DNA of 64,000 nucleotides from contig NZ_CM001488.1 of assembly GCF_000233695.2 (NCBI RefSeq), positions 1,414,202-1,478,201 of the forward strand, read 5' to 3'. Position numbers and translations under genes: made by a program. The stretch is from Desulfobacter postgatei 2ac9 (GTDB lineage Bacteria; Desulfobacterota; Desulfobacteria; Desulfobacterales; Desulfobacteraceae). A model generated the notes under the pieces. The model was not told the DNA's origin. It was given only the letters and a program-made list of their open reading frames with translations, and searched no databases. This document shows positions 8,774-16,506 of this stretch, one piece after another; the first letter of the stretch is position 1, and every line of letters starts with the position of its first letter.

Positions 8774-8899
8774 CTACAGAAAGGATCTTGCGGGGATAAT
8801 TATGGCCGCGCCGTTCGAATGTTTAATGGTGGCCCCGTACTCCATGATGGTACCGATATTCACCATGTCTTCCCCCGTCTTTGTTGACGATTCCACGAA
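8774..8899 (-). pseudogene. Possible phage virion-morphogenesis protein scrap
   Basis: On the minus strand a short open stretch ends at the TAG at 8774-8776. It reads, in part, MVNIGTIMEYGATIKHSNG and then AAIIIPARSFL. A region of the form 'EYG...I.IPARSFL' is characteristic of phage gp10/virion morphogenesis proteins. Only about 40 residues remain and there is no complete gene around it, so this is a weak call. Confidence 0.3.
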
Positions 8900-8901
8900 G
8901 A

Positions 8902-10002
8902 ATGAAAACAACACCGTTATCAACCAGGCGATCTGTCCAGATAATCTTTTCAGGTATCGTTGTTTTTATCGGTATCAGATTTTATTTATTTGTCTCCTGT
9001 CTTGAAAACGGGGTGCTTCCAGAGATTGAAAGACCTGCCGGTGTTGAGGCTTTTTTACCTATTAGTGCCCTTGTGAGTCTAAAGCATTGGCTTTATACCG
9101 GCATCATTAACTCAATTCATCCATCAGCGCTTGTGTTGTTCCTAATCATCTGTGCCACTGCGGTGGTTACTAAAAAAGGCTTCTGCAGTTGGGTCTGCCC
9201 AATTGGCTTCTTATCAGAAGGTGCCGCCAAGCTGAACGGGATGCTGTTAAAAAAAACGCTGAGGCTGCCAGCCATTTTTGACGTTTTATTGCGCTCTTTG
9301 AAGTATTTGATCGCCGGTTTTTTTATCTATCAGATATTCTATAAAATGTCGGTCTCCAGTATAGAGCAGTTTATCCATAGCCCGTATAATCAATTTGCCG
9401 ATATCAAAATGCTCAAATTTTTCAAGGATATGTCCACAACGGCTTTCATTGTTATCGTTGTGCTGATCTGCTTGACGATCACTATTCGAAATTTCTGGTG
9501 CCGGTACCTGTGTCCATACGGCGCGTTACTGGGAATTATCGGATTTTTGAGCCTGGGAAGAATTCATCGGCAGCCATCTCATTGCATTGATTGCGGCAGG
9601 TGTGAAACTGTCTGCCCCGGCAATATCGACATTCGGCAGAAAACGTGGATCAATTCCCTTGAATGCTCGACGTGTATGAGCTGCATTGAAACCTGCCCGG
9701 AAAAAAAGGTGTTGGGATTTAAGCTGGTACCAGGTCGAAAGTCCTTGGGCGCAATGGCCATCGCTATATTTTTTGTATTGATTTTTACAGCAGGAATCAC
9801 TACTGCCGGATTGTCCGGGCACTGGAAGAACAACATTCCACTTCAGGCGTATTTGCAGCATGCTACACCTGATACGGCTCCGTCATCCAAAACGCTTAAT
9901 CACATTAGTCCGGAAAAAATGCAGCGGATGATCCTGATGATGAACCAATTCCGGGCACAGAATATGCAGAATCTACAAAAATCAAACGAAGCTCAAAAAT
10001 GA
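8902..10002 (+). CDS. Membrane-bound 4Fe-4S protein, NapH/NosR/CcoG-like
   Basis: About 366 residues. It has several membrane helices, two CxxxCP motifs on cytoplasmic loops (CSWVCPIG and CRYLCPYG), and a double [4Fe-4S] ferredoxin module (CIDCGRCETVCPGNID, CSTCMSCIETCPEKKV), followed by a late membrane helix and a Met/Gln-rich tail. These are the marks of NapH/NosR/RdxA-type proteins, which pass electrons from quinol towards periplasmic reductases or maturation factors. The start is uncertain: ATG 8902 (MKTTPLSTRRS) is preferred, with TTG 8881 also in frame; no strong ribosome site is visible. No partner reductase is adjacent. Confidence 0.85.
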   Translation: MKTTPLSTRRSVQIIFSGIVVFIGIRFYLFVSCLENGVLPEIERPAGVEAFLPISALVSLKHWLYTGIINSIHPSALVLFLIICATAVVTKKGFCSWVCPIGFLSEGAAKLNGMLLKKTLRLPAIFDVLLRSLKYLIAGFFIYQIFYKMSVSSIEQFIHSPYNQFADIKMLKFFKDMSTTAFIVIVVLICLTITIRNFWCRYLCPYGALLGIIGFLSLGRIHRQPSHCIDCGRCETVCPGNIDIRQKTWINSLECSTCMSCIETCPEKKVLGFKLVPGRKSLGAMAIAIFFVLIFTAGITTAGLSGHWKNNIPLQAYLQHATPDTAPSSKTLNHISPEKMQRMILMMNQFRAQNMQNLQKSNEAQK

Positions 10003-10086
10003 CGACTCCATGGATATGCTGAACGGCCATTGCTGTCAACCCTTTACAAAGTCAAAAAAACCTCTCAGAAAAAAAGGAACAAGTCG

Positions 10087-10786
10087 ATGAGAATTCATTA
10101 TCTGCAACATGTCCCATTTGAAGATCTTGGCATGATGGCTCCGGTATTAGTGACGGGCGGCCATCAGTTAAGCAAGACACAATTTTTTAAATCCTGCACA
10201 CTTCCGTCAGTTAACGATTTTGACTGCTTGATTGTTATGGGAGGTCCCATGGGGGCAAATGATGAGCCTTCCTATCCCTGGCTTTATGAAGAAAAAAAGT
10301 TAATTGAGCAGGCTGTCAGGCACAAAAAAAATATCCTGGGAATCTGCCTGGGAGCTTAATTGATTGCACAGGTGATGGGGGCGAATGTCCATAAAAATAA
10401 ATATCGAGAAATCGGCTGGTTTGACATAGAAACCAGCAAAGCGATCAATGATACTATTCTGGCAGGTATTTTCCCGCAGCAGACATGTGTTTTCCACTGG
10501 CATGGGGATACTTTTGATATCCCAAAAGGAGCAGTGCATATCGCAAAAAGCCAGGCCTGTCTGAACCAAGGGTTTGTTTTTGGAGATCATATTATTGGAT
10601 TCAATTTCACCTGGAATCAACACGGCAGACTGTCGAAAGCCGATTTTGAACTGTAAGGATGAAATTGACGGATCAAAATACGTTCAGTCGAAAACAGAAA
10701 TTTTATCAACGGAAAATAATTTTTCCCACATCAATAAGATCATGCATGGCGTTTTGGATTCATTTACCCGGCAAACAGCAAAATAA
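10087..10786 (+). pseudogene. Class I glutamine amidotransferase pseudogene
   Basis: The frame starts MRIHYLQHVPFEDLG and shows the oxyanion strand (VMGGPMGANDEPSYPWL) and the nucleophile elbow GICLGA. It stops at TAA 10357-10359, exactly where the family has Gln (GICLGAQLI), and goes on in frame as LIAQVMGANVHKNKYREIGW. Two further lesions are visible. One base is missing near 10600-10606, which moves FHLESTRQTVES out of frame. A second shift near 10641-10650 is needed to read the C-terminal ILNCKDEIDGSKYVQSKTEI. With three lesions it is surely dead. The family acts on GMP-synthase-like or glutamate-amide substrates; the original substrate is unknown. Confidence 0.85.
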
Positions 10787-10814
10787 ATTTTTTAGAATGT
10801 GAAAGGAAAAATCC

Positions 10815-10851
10815 ATGAAAGTTTTAAAACTCACAGAAACCAACGAATTTA
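10815..10851 (+). pseudogene. Truncated 5' end of a cupin gene
   Basis: The leader GTGAAAGGAAAAATCC and the first 12 codons (MKVLKLTETNEF) nearly match the intact cupin gene at 25715-26035 (MKVLKLTETNEF then KPGAMKR). Similarity ends abruptly at 10851, and an unrelated tail follows to a stop. It is a second copy of the same gene, cut off by the insertion of the palindromic and intron DNA to the right. Confidence 0.8.
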
Positions 10852-10859
10852 CCCGAACA

Positions 10860-10880
10860 GGGCAGATATGGAATCTGCCC
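10860..10880. repeat. Short perfect hairpin
   Basis: GGGCAGAT and ATCTGCCC flank a five-base loop (8-bp perfect stem). It sits just after the point where the cupin remnant breaks off. There is no T-tract, so a terminator is unlikely; it may be a dispersed REP-like unit or a mobile-element end. Confidence 0.5.
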
Positions 10881-10967
10881 CTACCCAATACATGGCCGAA
10901 AGGATGATCAAGGCCCTTTTGATAATAGATTGTGGGGTTTTGTTTTCCTAAAAAAATACTGGAAATC

Positions 10968-11050
10968 AATCGCGGTGCTGACCGGCGCCGTGCGCCGATC
11001 AAGCAAACGCAGTTTGATTGCTCGGTGTGCGGTGCCCGGTCCAGTACCTT
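10968..11050. repeat. Left half of a three-armed palindrome (target of the outer intron)
   Basis: Three pieces are seen: arm AATCGCGGTGCTGAC at 10968-10982, an imperfect hairpin of about 25 bp at 10983-11038 (arms meeting around CGCAG), and arm GTCCAGTACCTT at 11039-11050. The first and third arms find perfect complements to the right of the intron (14921-14935 and 14906-14917). With the intron removed the DNA would fold as a Y-shaped, three-way palindrome of about 135 bp. It does not show the RYYYAAC/GTTRRRY ends of an integron attC site. Confidence 0.7.
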
Positions 11051-11598
11051 GTGTACGCCCGGCATGGGCGTGAACTTATGGGGTGCAAGTCCCCTATACG
11101 TGAATCCTGTTAATGCATACAGCATTATCAGAAGTATTAGCCGAAAACAAGGGCGGAACCGCGAGGAACCGTCTGAAGGAAGTTGGAGTGCAAAACTATG
11201 AGCCGACGAACAGAAACAGCATATAAGGCCTGGTCTCCGGGTAAGCCAGCACAACATGTCGAAGCCCAGGATTCAGGAGACAGGGTAAATGCTGCGGTTG
11301 TGTAGTGACAGTTCACGTTCTTATCCGGGGAGATCTGTTTTGCATGCGTTGAGCACCTTTTGCAACAACTCCCGGCTCGGACCATACCGGGAAACCAAGG
11401 TCCAGGCATCACCGGCTGTCGCCGACGGTGATGAGACACGAACAATAGGCAGCACTTGCAAAAGACGTTTCATTGCGCCTTTCAGGGTAACCTGTCTGGT
11501 GACAGAGCAGAAGTCAGCAGACGTCATAGTAGCCAAACGCCGGGAGTAATGTCCCGGACATGGTGAAGGACTGAACATTAAGAGAAAAGGAGGTGTTC

Positions 11599-12346
11599 AT
11601 GTGCTTTGTAGCTATAGTGAATCCGAATGGAGGAGTAGAGTACAAGCGCGTCATGAAAGAACCATTTTCAAATGATCATCTACTGGAACGTATCCTGTCA
11701 ACGGAAAATGTCCACCAAGCCTGGAAACAGGTACGTGCCAACAAAGGGGCTCCCGGGATCGACGGTGTACCTGTCGATGAATTCCCGGATGCCTTCCGTA
11801 AGTTATGGCCGAAGATACGTACAGACTTATTCGAAGGGGCATACGTCCCTTCCCCTGTTCTTAGGGTGGAAATACCAAAACCGGACGGCAGTAAACGTCC
11901 ACTTGGTATCCCAACAGTGCTGGATAGAGTTATCCAGCAGGCAATCGCCCAGGTCATGGGGTTAATATTTGATCCGCTATTTTCGGAATCAAGTTGCGGC
12001 TTCAGACCCGGAAGGTCGGCCCATGATGGTGTCCGGCAGGTAAAACAGTTCATAGGGCAGGGCTTTAAAGTAGCCGTTGATACCGATTTGTCGAAATTTT
12101 TTGATAAAGTGAATCATGATGTCCTTATGGTCAGGGTTGCCCGCCGGGTAAAGGATAAGCGTGTGTTAAGACTTATCGGTAAATACCTCCGGGCCGGTGT
12201 TATGGTCAACAATCGCCTTCAGGCAACACCAACCGGCGTTCCCCAGGGGGGGCCACTTTCACCACTGCTCGCTAACATTCTTCTCGATGATCTTGACAAG
12301 GAGCTGGAGAGGCGCGGTCACCAGTTTACCCGGTACGCTGACGACT
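11599..12346 (+). pseudogene. Outer-intron reverse transcriptase/maturase, 5' part (intron-interrupted)
   Basis: ATG 11599 follows AAAAGGAGG. The protein shows RT motifs: KGAPGIDGV, the RPLGIPTV block, CGFRPGRSAHD, DTDLSKFFDKVNHD, and GVPQGGPLSPLLANILLDDLD. The reading reaches the catalytic motif RYADD and is cut after one base of the next codon by the inner intron at 12347. Joined to 14213-14805 it restores a 446-residue RT/maturase with the expected RYADDFIIMVKS. As the DNA stands, the frame runs ten codons into the inner intron and stops at 12378. It should be functional only if the inner intron splices. Confidence 0.9.
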
Positions 12347-14212
12347 GTGTGCCACGAAGGCAGACACTGTTGCAATAAACAGTGCAGCCATGCTGCACAA
12401 AAGATGAGGGAAGGCCCCTCGAAGCCGCCATGCAGGTGGAGGCTTCAAACCACCGTAAGCTGCGCCGGTTAAGAGCCGGGGTGGTGAGCGTTACGGAAAA
12501 GGCAGGACAAGATCTTGTCAGGTAGGTTCCAAGGAGACGAACGCAAGTGAATCACTATTGAAGTGTCGAAAGCGTAGGGATGAGGTCAAAACCGGGGGGT
12601 AGTCGTTAACCCGGGATAAGTTCGGCGGTTACCTGTTTACTGGCCGGGCGGCCTCCGGCATAAAGGTGGCGTGAACTTGGGACAGGCTTTTGTGTGGAAC
12701 GTGGGAACCTGTCGCCCTGATGCTAAGGGAGAAATACAAGCGGAGGACCCGTAAGTATGAGAGTACCGATGCAGGGCACAGGGGCGGAGCGACCCGTAGT
12801 AGTGATGAAGATTCTGTAATGGAATTGGAGCGAAGGGGAAGCATTGACCAGCTTGAAGTAAAGAAAACAACTGGAAACAGGAGGATTGGATTGAACCAAG
12901 CAAAGCCGTTTTGTATTCCTAAACTTGAGGTTATGGAGGCATATGAACGGGTTAAAGCCAACAAAGGGGCTGCCGGTGTAGACGGACAGTCAATCGAAGA
13001 GTTTGAGTCTAACTTAAAGGACAATCTTTACAAGCTCTGGAATCGGATGTCCTCCGGCAGTTATTTCCCTCCTCCGGTAATGAGGGTGGAAATACCCAAG
13101 GGAGACGGTCGAATGAGGCCGTTGGGAATACCGACAGTGTCGGACAGAATCGCTCAGCAGATAGTCAAACAGCAATTGGAGCCGGAATTGGAAAAACATT
13201 TTCATCCGGATTCGTATGGCTATCGACCGGAGAAATCTGCTTTGGATGCAGTTGGGAAAGCCCGGGAGAATTGCTGGAAATATGACTGGGTATTGGATCT
13301 TGATATTAAAGGATTTTTCGATAATATTGACCATGATCTTTTGATGAAAGCAGTTCGGTATCACACGGATGACAGATGGGTGCTTCTGTATATAGAACGG
13401 TGGCTGAAAGCCCCTGTGATGATGACAGACCACACACTATTCCATCCAAAGAAGGGAACCCCGCAAGGAGGTGTTATCAGTCCCTTGCTGGCCAATCTCT
13501 TTTTGCATTATGCATTTGACAACTGGATGGAAAGGCAGTGCCCGGCCACACCGTTTGAGCGTTATGCGGATGATGCAGTGTGCCATTGTAAAAGCCTTGC
13601 CCAGGCTGAATATTTGCTTAGAAAGCTGAATGAGCGAATGGAGAATGTGGGACTGGAATTACATCCGGAGAAGACGAAAATAGTCTACTGCAAGGATACA
13701 GACCGGCAAAAGGATTATGCCCTGACAAGTTTTGATTTTCTGGGTTATACATTTCGTGCTCGGAAATCAAAGAACCGATGGAGAAAATTCTTCATTAATT
13801 TTTCTCCTGCTGTCAGCAATAAAGCAGCAAAAGCAATTCGGCAAACCTCACGAAAGTGGAATTGGCCCAGGCGCAGTGACAAGAGCCTGGAAGATTTAGC
13901 CCACATGTTCAATCCTGTCATTCAAGGTTGGATTAACTACTATGGCAGGTTTTATAAATCTGCACTCTACCCGGCCTTAAGGTGCCTGGATCGCCGGTTG
14001 GTGATTTGGGCAACAAGGAAATACAAACGTTTTAGGGGACATCGACGAAGGGCAAGTCAGTGGCTGGCTCGAATTGCACGAAGACAGCCAAATTTGTTTG
14101 CCCATTGGAGACTACTCTATGCATAGGCTGGTCAATAGGAGCCGGATGAGCGGAGACGTTCACGTCCGGTTCTGTGAGGGCCTGAGGGGGTGGTTCCCTC
14201 GGGCTACTCGAC
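12347..14212 (+). mobile_element. Inner group II intron, nested in the outer intron's RT gene
   Basis: A complete 1866-bp group II intron. The 5' end GTGTG at 12347 fits the GUGYG rule. A 34-nt domain V lies at 14139-14172 (GAGCCGGATGAGCGGAGACG ... CCGGTTC), and domain VI ends CTACTCGAC at 14212. Removing it rejoins the host frame exactly. AGTCGTT at 12601-12607 can pair fully (one G-U) with GACGACT at 12340-12346 (EBS1-IBS1), and AGCGTA at 12571-12576 pairs with TACGCT at 12334-12339 (EBS2-IBS2). These pairings explain insertion in the YADD codons. Confidence 0.95.
12819..14126 (+). CDS. ltrA: Inner-intron reverse transcriptase/maturase
   Basis: 435-residue group II intron-encoded protein. 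It shows fingers and palm motifs (KANKGAAGVDG, RPLGIPTVSDRIAQQ, SYGYRPEKSALDA, DLDIKGFFDNIDHDLL, GTPQGGVISPLLANLFL), the catalytic YADD in FERYADDAVCHC, the thumb/maturase region (FDFLGYTFRARKSKN) and a maturase X domain (NPVIQGWINYYGRFY). No HNH endonuclease domain is visible at the C terminus. ATG 12819 is chosen because the protein family starts close to this point; the frame is open back to 12690. The gene lies between domains I-III and V as usual and is uninterrupted, so the intron may still be active. Confidence 0.92.
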   Translation: MELERRGSIDQLEVKKTTGNRRIGLNQAKPFCIPKLEVMEAYERVKANKGAAGVDGQSIEEFESNLKDNLYKLWNRMSSGSYFPPPVMRVEIPKGDGRMRPLGIPTVSDRIAQQIVKQQLEPELEKHFHPDSYGYRPEKSALDAVGKARENCWKYDWVLDLDIKGFFDNIDHDLLMKAVRYHTDDRWVLLYIERWLKAPVMMTDHTLFHPKKGTPQGGVISPLLANLFLHYAFDNWMERQCPATPFERYADDAVCHCKSLAQAEYLLRKLNERMENVGLELHPEKTKIVYCKDTDRQKDYALTSFDFLGYTFRARKSKNRWRKFFINFSPAVSNKAAKAIRQTSRKWNWPRRSDKSLEDLAHMFNPVIQGWINYYGRFYKSALYPALRCLDRRLVIWATRKYKRFRGHRRRASQWLARIARRQPNLFAHWRLLYA

Positions 14213-14805
14213 TTATCATTATGGTAAAAAGTTTGAGTGCCGGAAACCGTGTGATGGCCAGTATCAAGAGGTTCCTTGAAAATAAGCTTCGGCTCAGGAT
14301 TAATGAAAAGAAAAGCAAGGTGGTGCCTGTGGAAGAGTGTGGTTTTCTTGGTTTTGTCTTTGTAAACGGCAAAATCAGATGGAGTGAAAAATCCTTTCTG
14401 GAATTTAAACGGCGGCTACGTCTGTTTACCGGAAGGAGCTGGTTTGTATCCATGGAGTACCGGTACAAGAAGTTAGCGGAATATGTGCGCGGCTGGATGA
14501 ACTATTACGGAATATCGGAGTACTATCGTCCCATCCCGTTAATAGATGAATGGCTCCGCCGCCGGATACGGATGTGCTACTGGAAACAGTGGCGGTATAC
14601 CCGTACCAAAGTCCGCCACCTGCTTAAACTCGGAACCTCCCAAAAACAGGCCATAATGACCGCTCTCAGCCGAAGGGGGCCATGGCATCTTTCCAGAACC
14701 ATGGCTACGCAATCGGGCATGACCAATAAATGGCTGTCTGAACAAGGGTTAATATCTGTCAAAGACCAGTGGGTGAAAATTCATTACCCGGCTACGGCCC
14801 GGTAA
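14213..14805 (+). pseudogene. Outer-intron reverse transcriptase/maturase, 3' part
   Basis: Continuation of the outer RT after the inner intron: FIIMVKS (with one base from 12346), then LRLRINEKKSKV, GFLGFVF and the maturase domain (VRGWMNYYGISEYY) through to the C-terminal GPWHLSRTMATQSG. It stops at 14805, eight bases before domain V of the outer intron. It has no start of its own and depends on splicing. Confidence 0.9.
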
Positions 14806-14882
14806 CCTTAATGAACCGCCCTATGCGGACCCGCTTGTGGGGTGGTGTGGGGCTGGGGGATTAAAACCCCCGGCTACCCGAT

Positions 14883-14956
14883 TCAGGCGCCAGGGGCGCC
14901 GGGACAAGGTACTGGACGAAGTCAGCACCGCGATTCACGGCGGCGGAGCCGCCGTG
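14883..14956. repeat. Right half of the palindrome plus an abutting hairpin
   Basis: AAGGTACTGGAC at 14906-14917 and GTCAGCACCGCGATT at 14921-14935 are perfect complements of arms left of the intron. The arm is followed without a gap by a 9-bp perfect hairpin at 14936-14956 (CACGGCGGC, loop GGA, GCCGCCGTG). Between the intron end and the first arm there is GGCGCCAGGGGCGCC, another small palindrome. The next 57 bases up to 15013 hold nothing I recognise. Confidence 0.65.
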
Positions 14957-15013
14957 AACGTCGCTAATCAGCCGCGCGGCTTTTCACATCGGCTGAATTT
15001 GCTTAGTTGGCTG

Positions 15014-15934
15014 TCATAGGATCATCATTTTTTCTTTTCCTCTTACAGGCCAGAGATAAAATTCCGATAACGGCTTATATCCAACGCCAATAGATCCGTC
15101 TACCATATACAATACCCATGCATAATTCGTATCATACATACTTGTGGTTGAAGACCAATAAAATTCCTGTACATCATTAAATAAATGACCATCCAGCAAA
15201 GCTGGAGAATGTTGGCTTATATCTGTTAAACTCTCCAGTTCAATAATATTGGGGATTCGCCAATCATTGTGTCCATATACCAGTTCTGTATTCATCTTTG
15301 AAATCAAATTAAAAGCCGAAGCCCAATCCGTCATTTCACTATGGAAAGTTGCATCTCGTAACCATGTCAGACCTGTATCATTGTCATAGATAGTCTGTTT
15401 ATTTTTTATGAAACGATCCCTGGTGAACTCAATGCCTGCCTGTAACTCGCCATCTTGACCGGTATCATGACAATCTATAATAATACCGCTTTCATCAAAA
15501 CAAGTCTTTTGCCCGGTCTGAAACAATTTGCTTTTATTTGGGCTTTCTACAGTTCGGACAGGCCAAACCATATATGAACCATATTTCATTCCCTTGAATA
15601 CTCTGGCACCTCCCAAATGAATGTACCATGCCTGATCAGGCAATCTTGCACAAGTTGAAGAAGTCCAATAGTAACCGGTAAATACGTTTGTAAAAGGATG
15701 GTCGATTGGCAGACTTGGATTAATCGTATTATGACTCATCAAACTCAATAATTCTTTACGATTGGGGATTTTCCAATTTTGGTAGCCATAAAGGGTTGAT
15801 TTGTTGAGCTCTTTAACAATATTTAAAGCCTCACTCCAACTCATGGGGAAATCTAATAAAGCGGCATTTTTTGTCCACATCAAACCCGTCTGCCTATCAA
15901 TTACAGTTTCATTCTCTAACAAAAAACGATTCAT
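15014..15934 (-). CDS. Tandem DUF1566 (Lcl C-terminal-like) protein
   Basis: 306 residues from the ATG at 15934. This start is set by a strong ribosome site (AAGGAGGAGA), although the frame is open to 16048. Two DUF1566 units are seen, each with the family's marks: T(G)LMW/TGLTW, a WSEAL-type helix, Y..NWKIPNRKEL / H.DWRIPNIIELESL, YYWTSST / FYWSSTT, and a terminal WPVR. Such domains occur in surface or secreted proteins and are thought to bind glycans or other ligands. No signal peptide is visible, so export is doubtful. The gene stands alone next to the intron complex. Confidence 0.85.
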   Translation of the reverse strand: MNRFLLENETVIDRQTGLMWTKNAALLDFPMSWSEALNIVKELNKSTLYGYQNWKIPNRKELLSLMSHNTINPSLPIDHPFTNVFTGYYWTSSTCARLPDQAWYIHLGGARVFKGMKYGSYMVWPVRTVESPNKSKLFQTGQKTCFDESGIIIDCHDTGQDGELQAGIEFTRDRFIKNKQTIYDNDTGLTWLRDATFHSEMTDWASAFNLISKMNTELVYGHNDWRIPNIIELESLTDISQHSPALLDGHLFNDVQEFYWSSTTSMYDTNYAWVLYMVDGSIGVGYKPLSEFYLWPVRGKEKMMIL

Positions 15935-16212
15935 TCTCCTCCTTGTTTTTAAATGAAAGCTCTCACGGTAGGAAAGCCAGTTATCGGCACCTATAAGTGC
16001 AGCAGAGAGGTCTCCCTGTCCCACTCTCTGGGCAGTTACCCGGGTCAACCGACAATTTCTCAGGCGAAACCTTCATCCGCTGGTATCCCGCGCCCTCGCG
16101 GCGCCCCAATATGTTGTATCCGGTACAGCTCTCTGAAAAACGAACACTTATAGACAAAAGGCTCGCTCGATTGTATTTCTAAAAGCGGTGCTATTGAGAA
16201 ATTTATGTTACT
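15935..16212. other. Unassigned intergenic stretch
   Basis: About 280 bp between the DUF1566 gene and the CopA terminator. Short frames are open on both strands, for example ALIGADNWLSYRESF in frame upstream of the DUF1566 start, but none has a ribosome site or a family resemblance I can name. It may be the edge of a lost element. Confidence 0.4.
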
Positions 16213-16252
16213 AAAAAATGCAGCCGTTAGAACGAATCTTAAACGGTTGCAT
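16213..16252 (-). terminator. Rho-independent terminator of the copA operon
   Basis: ATGCAGCCGTT pairs with AAACGGTTGCAT across a 12-nt loop. On the minus strand the stem is followed by TTTTTTAG. It lies 33 bp after the copA stop. Confidence 0.75.
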
Positions 16253-16284
16253 TCTTATTACTATGGGTGTCGCTAAAATACTTT

Positions 16285-16506
16285 TTATTGCTTATGTGCT
16301 TCAATTCCCAAGACTTTGTAACCCGCATCAGTTATCACCTGGGTAACAAGAGCCTCGTCCACGGGAGAATTTGAGTCCACAATCGCATGCTTTTCTTCAA
16401 GATTAACCGTGGTTGAAAAAATCCCCTCTACACCATTGAGTTTCTCTGTTACGGTTTTTGCACAATGCATACAACTCATACCATCAATGTTGATTTTTGT
16501 TTTCAT
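16285..16506 (-). CDS. Possible independently translated CopZ-like copper chaperone (in-frame within copA)
   Basis: Within the copA frame an ATG at 16504-16506 is preceded by AAGGAGACGGAA, a strong ribosome site at ideal distance. The product would be a 73-residue HMA protein starting [15 protein letters not shown], the normal length and start of CopZ. Two readings are possible: a simple gene fusion that kept the chaperone's start signals, or a dual product (full-length CopA plus free chaperone). E. coli copA is known to make a free chaperone by frameshifting; here the route would be internal initiation. Confidence 0.5.
   Translation of the reverse strand: MKTKINIDGMSCMHCAKTVTEKLNGVEGIFSTTVNLEEKHAIVDSNSPVDEALVTQVITDAGYKVLGIEAHKQ

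Larger units (their letters stand above)
11051..14882 (+). mobile_element. Outer group II intron (interrupted)
   Basis: The 5' part has the domain I look of bacterial group II introns (GTGTACGCCCGGCATGGGCG, then GGGGTGCAAGTCCCC). It carries a reverse-transcriptase gene split into 11599-12346 and 14213-14805. It ends with a 34-nt domain V at 14813-14846 (GAACCGCC ... GGTGGT), a domain VI hairpin, and CTACCCGAT. The 3' end at 14882 and the 5' end at 11051 agree with the way the flanking palindrome closes; the 5' end is less certain because it reads GTGTA rather than the usual GTGYG. Without the inner intron its length would be about 1.97 kb, normal for the class. Confidence 0.85.

Noticed and set aside
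10968-11050. Integron attC site as the target of the group II intron
   Set aside because: The palindrome has long hairpins, but I find neither the RYYYAAC nor the GTTRRRY end motif, and no integron integrase is in the window.
15935-16048. N-terminal extension of the DUF1566 protein
   Set aside because: The ATG at 15934 has a strong ribosome site and the DUF1566 unit starts there; the upstream codons show no signal peptide or domain.
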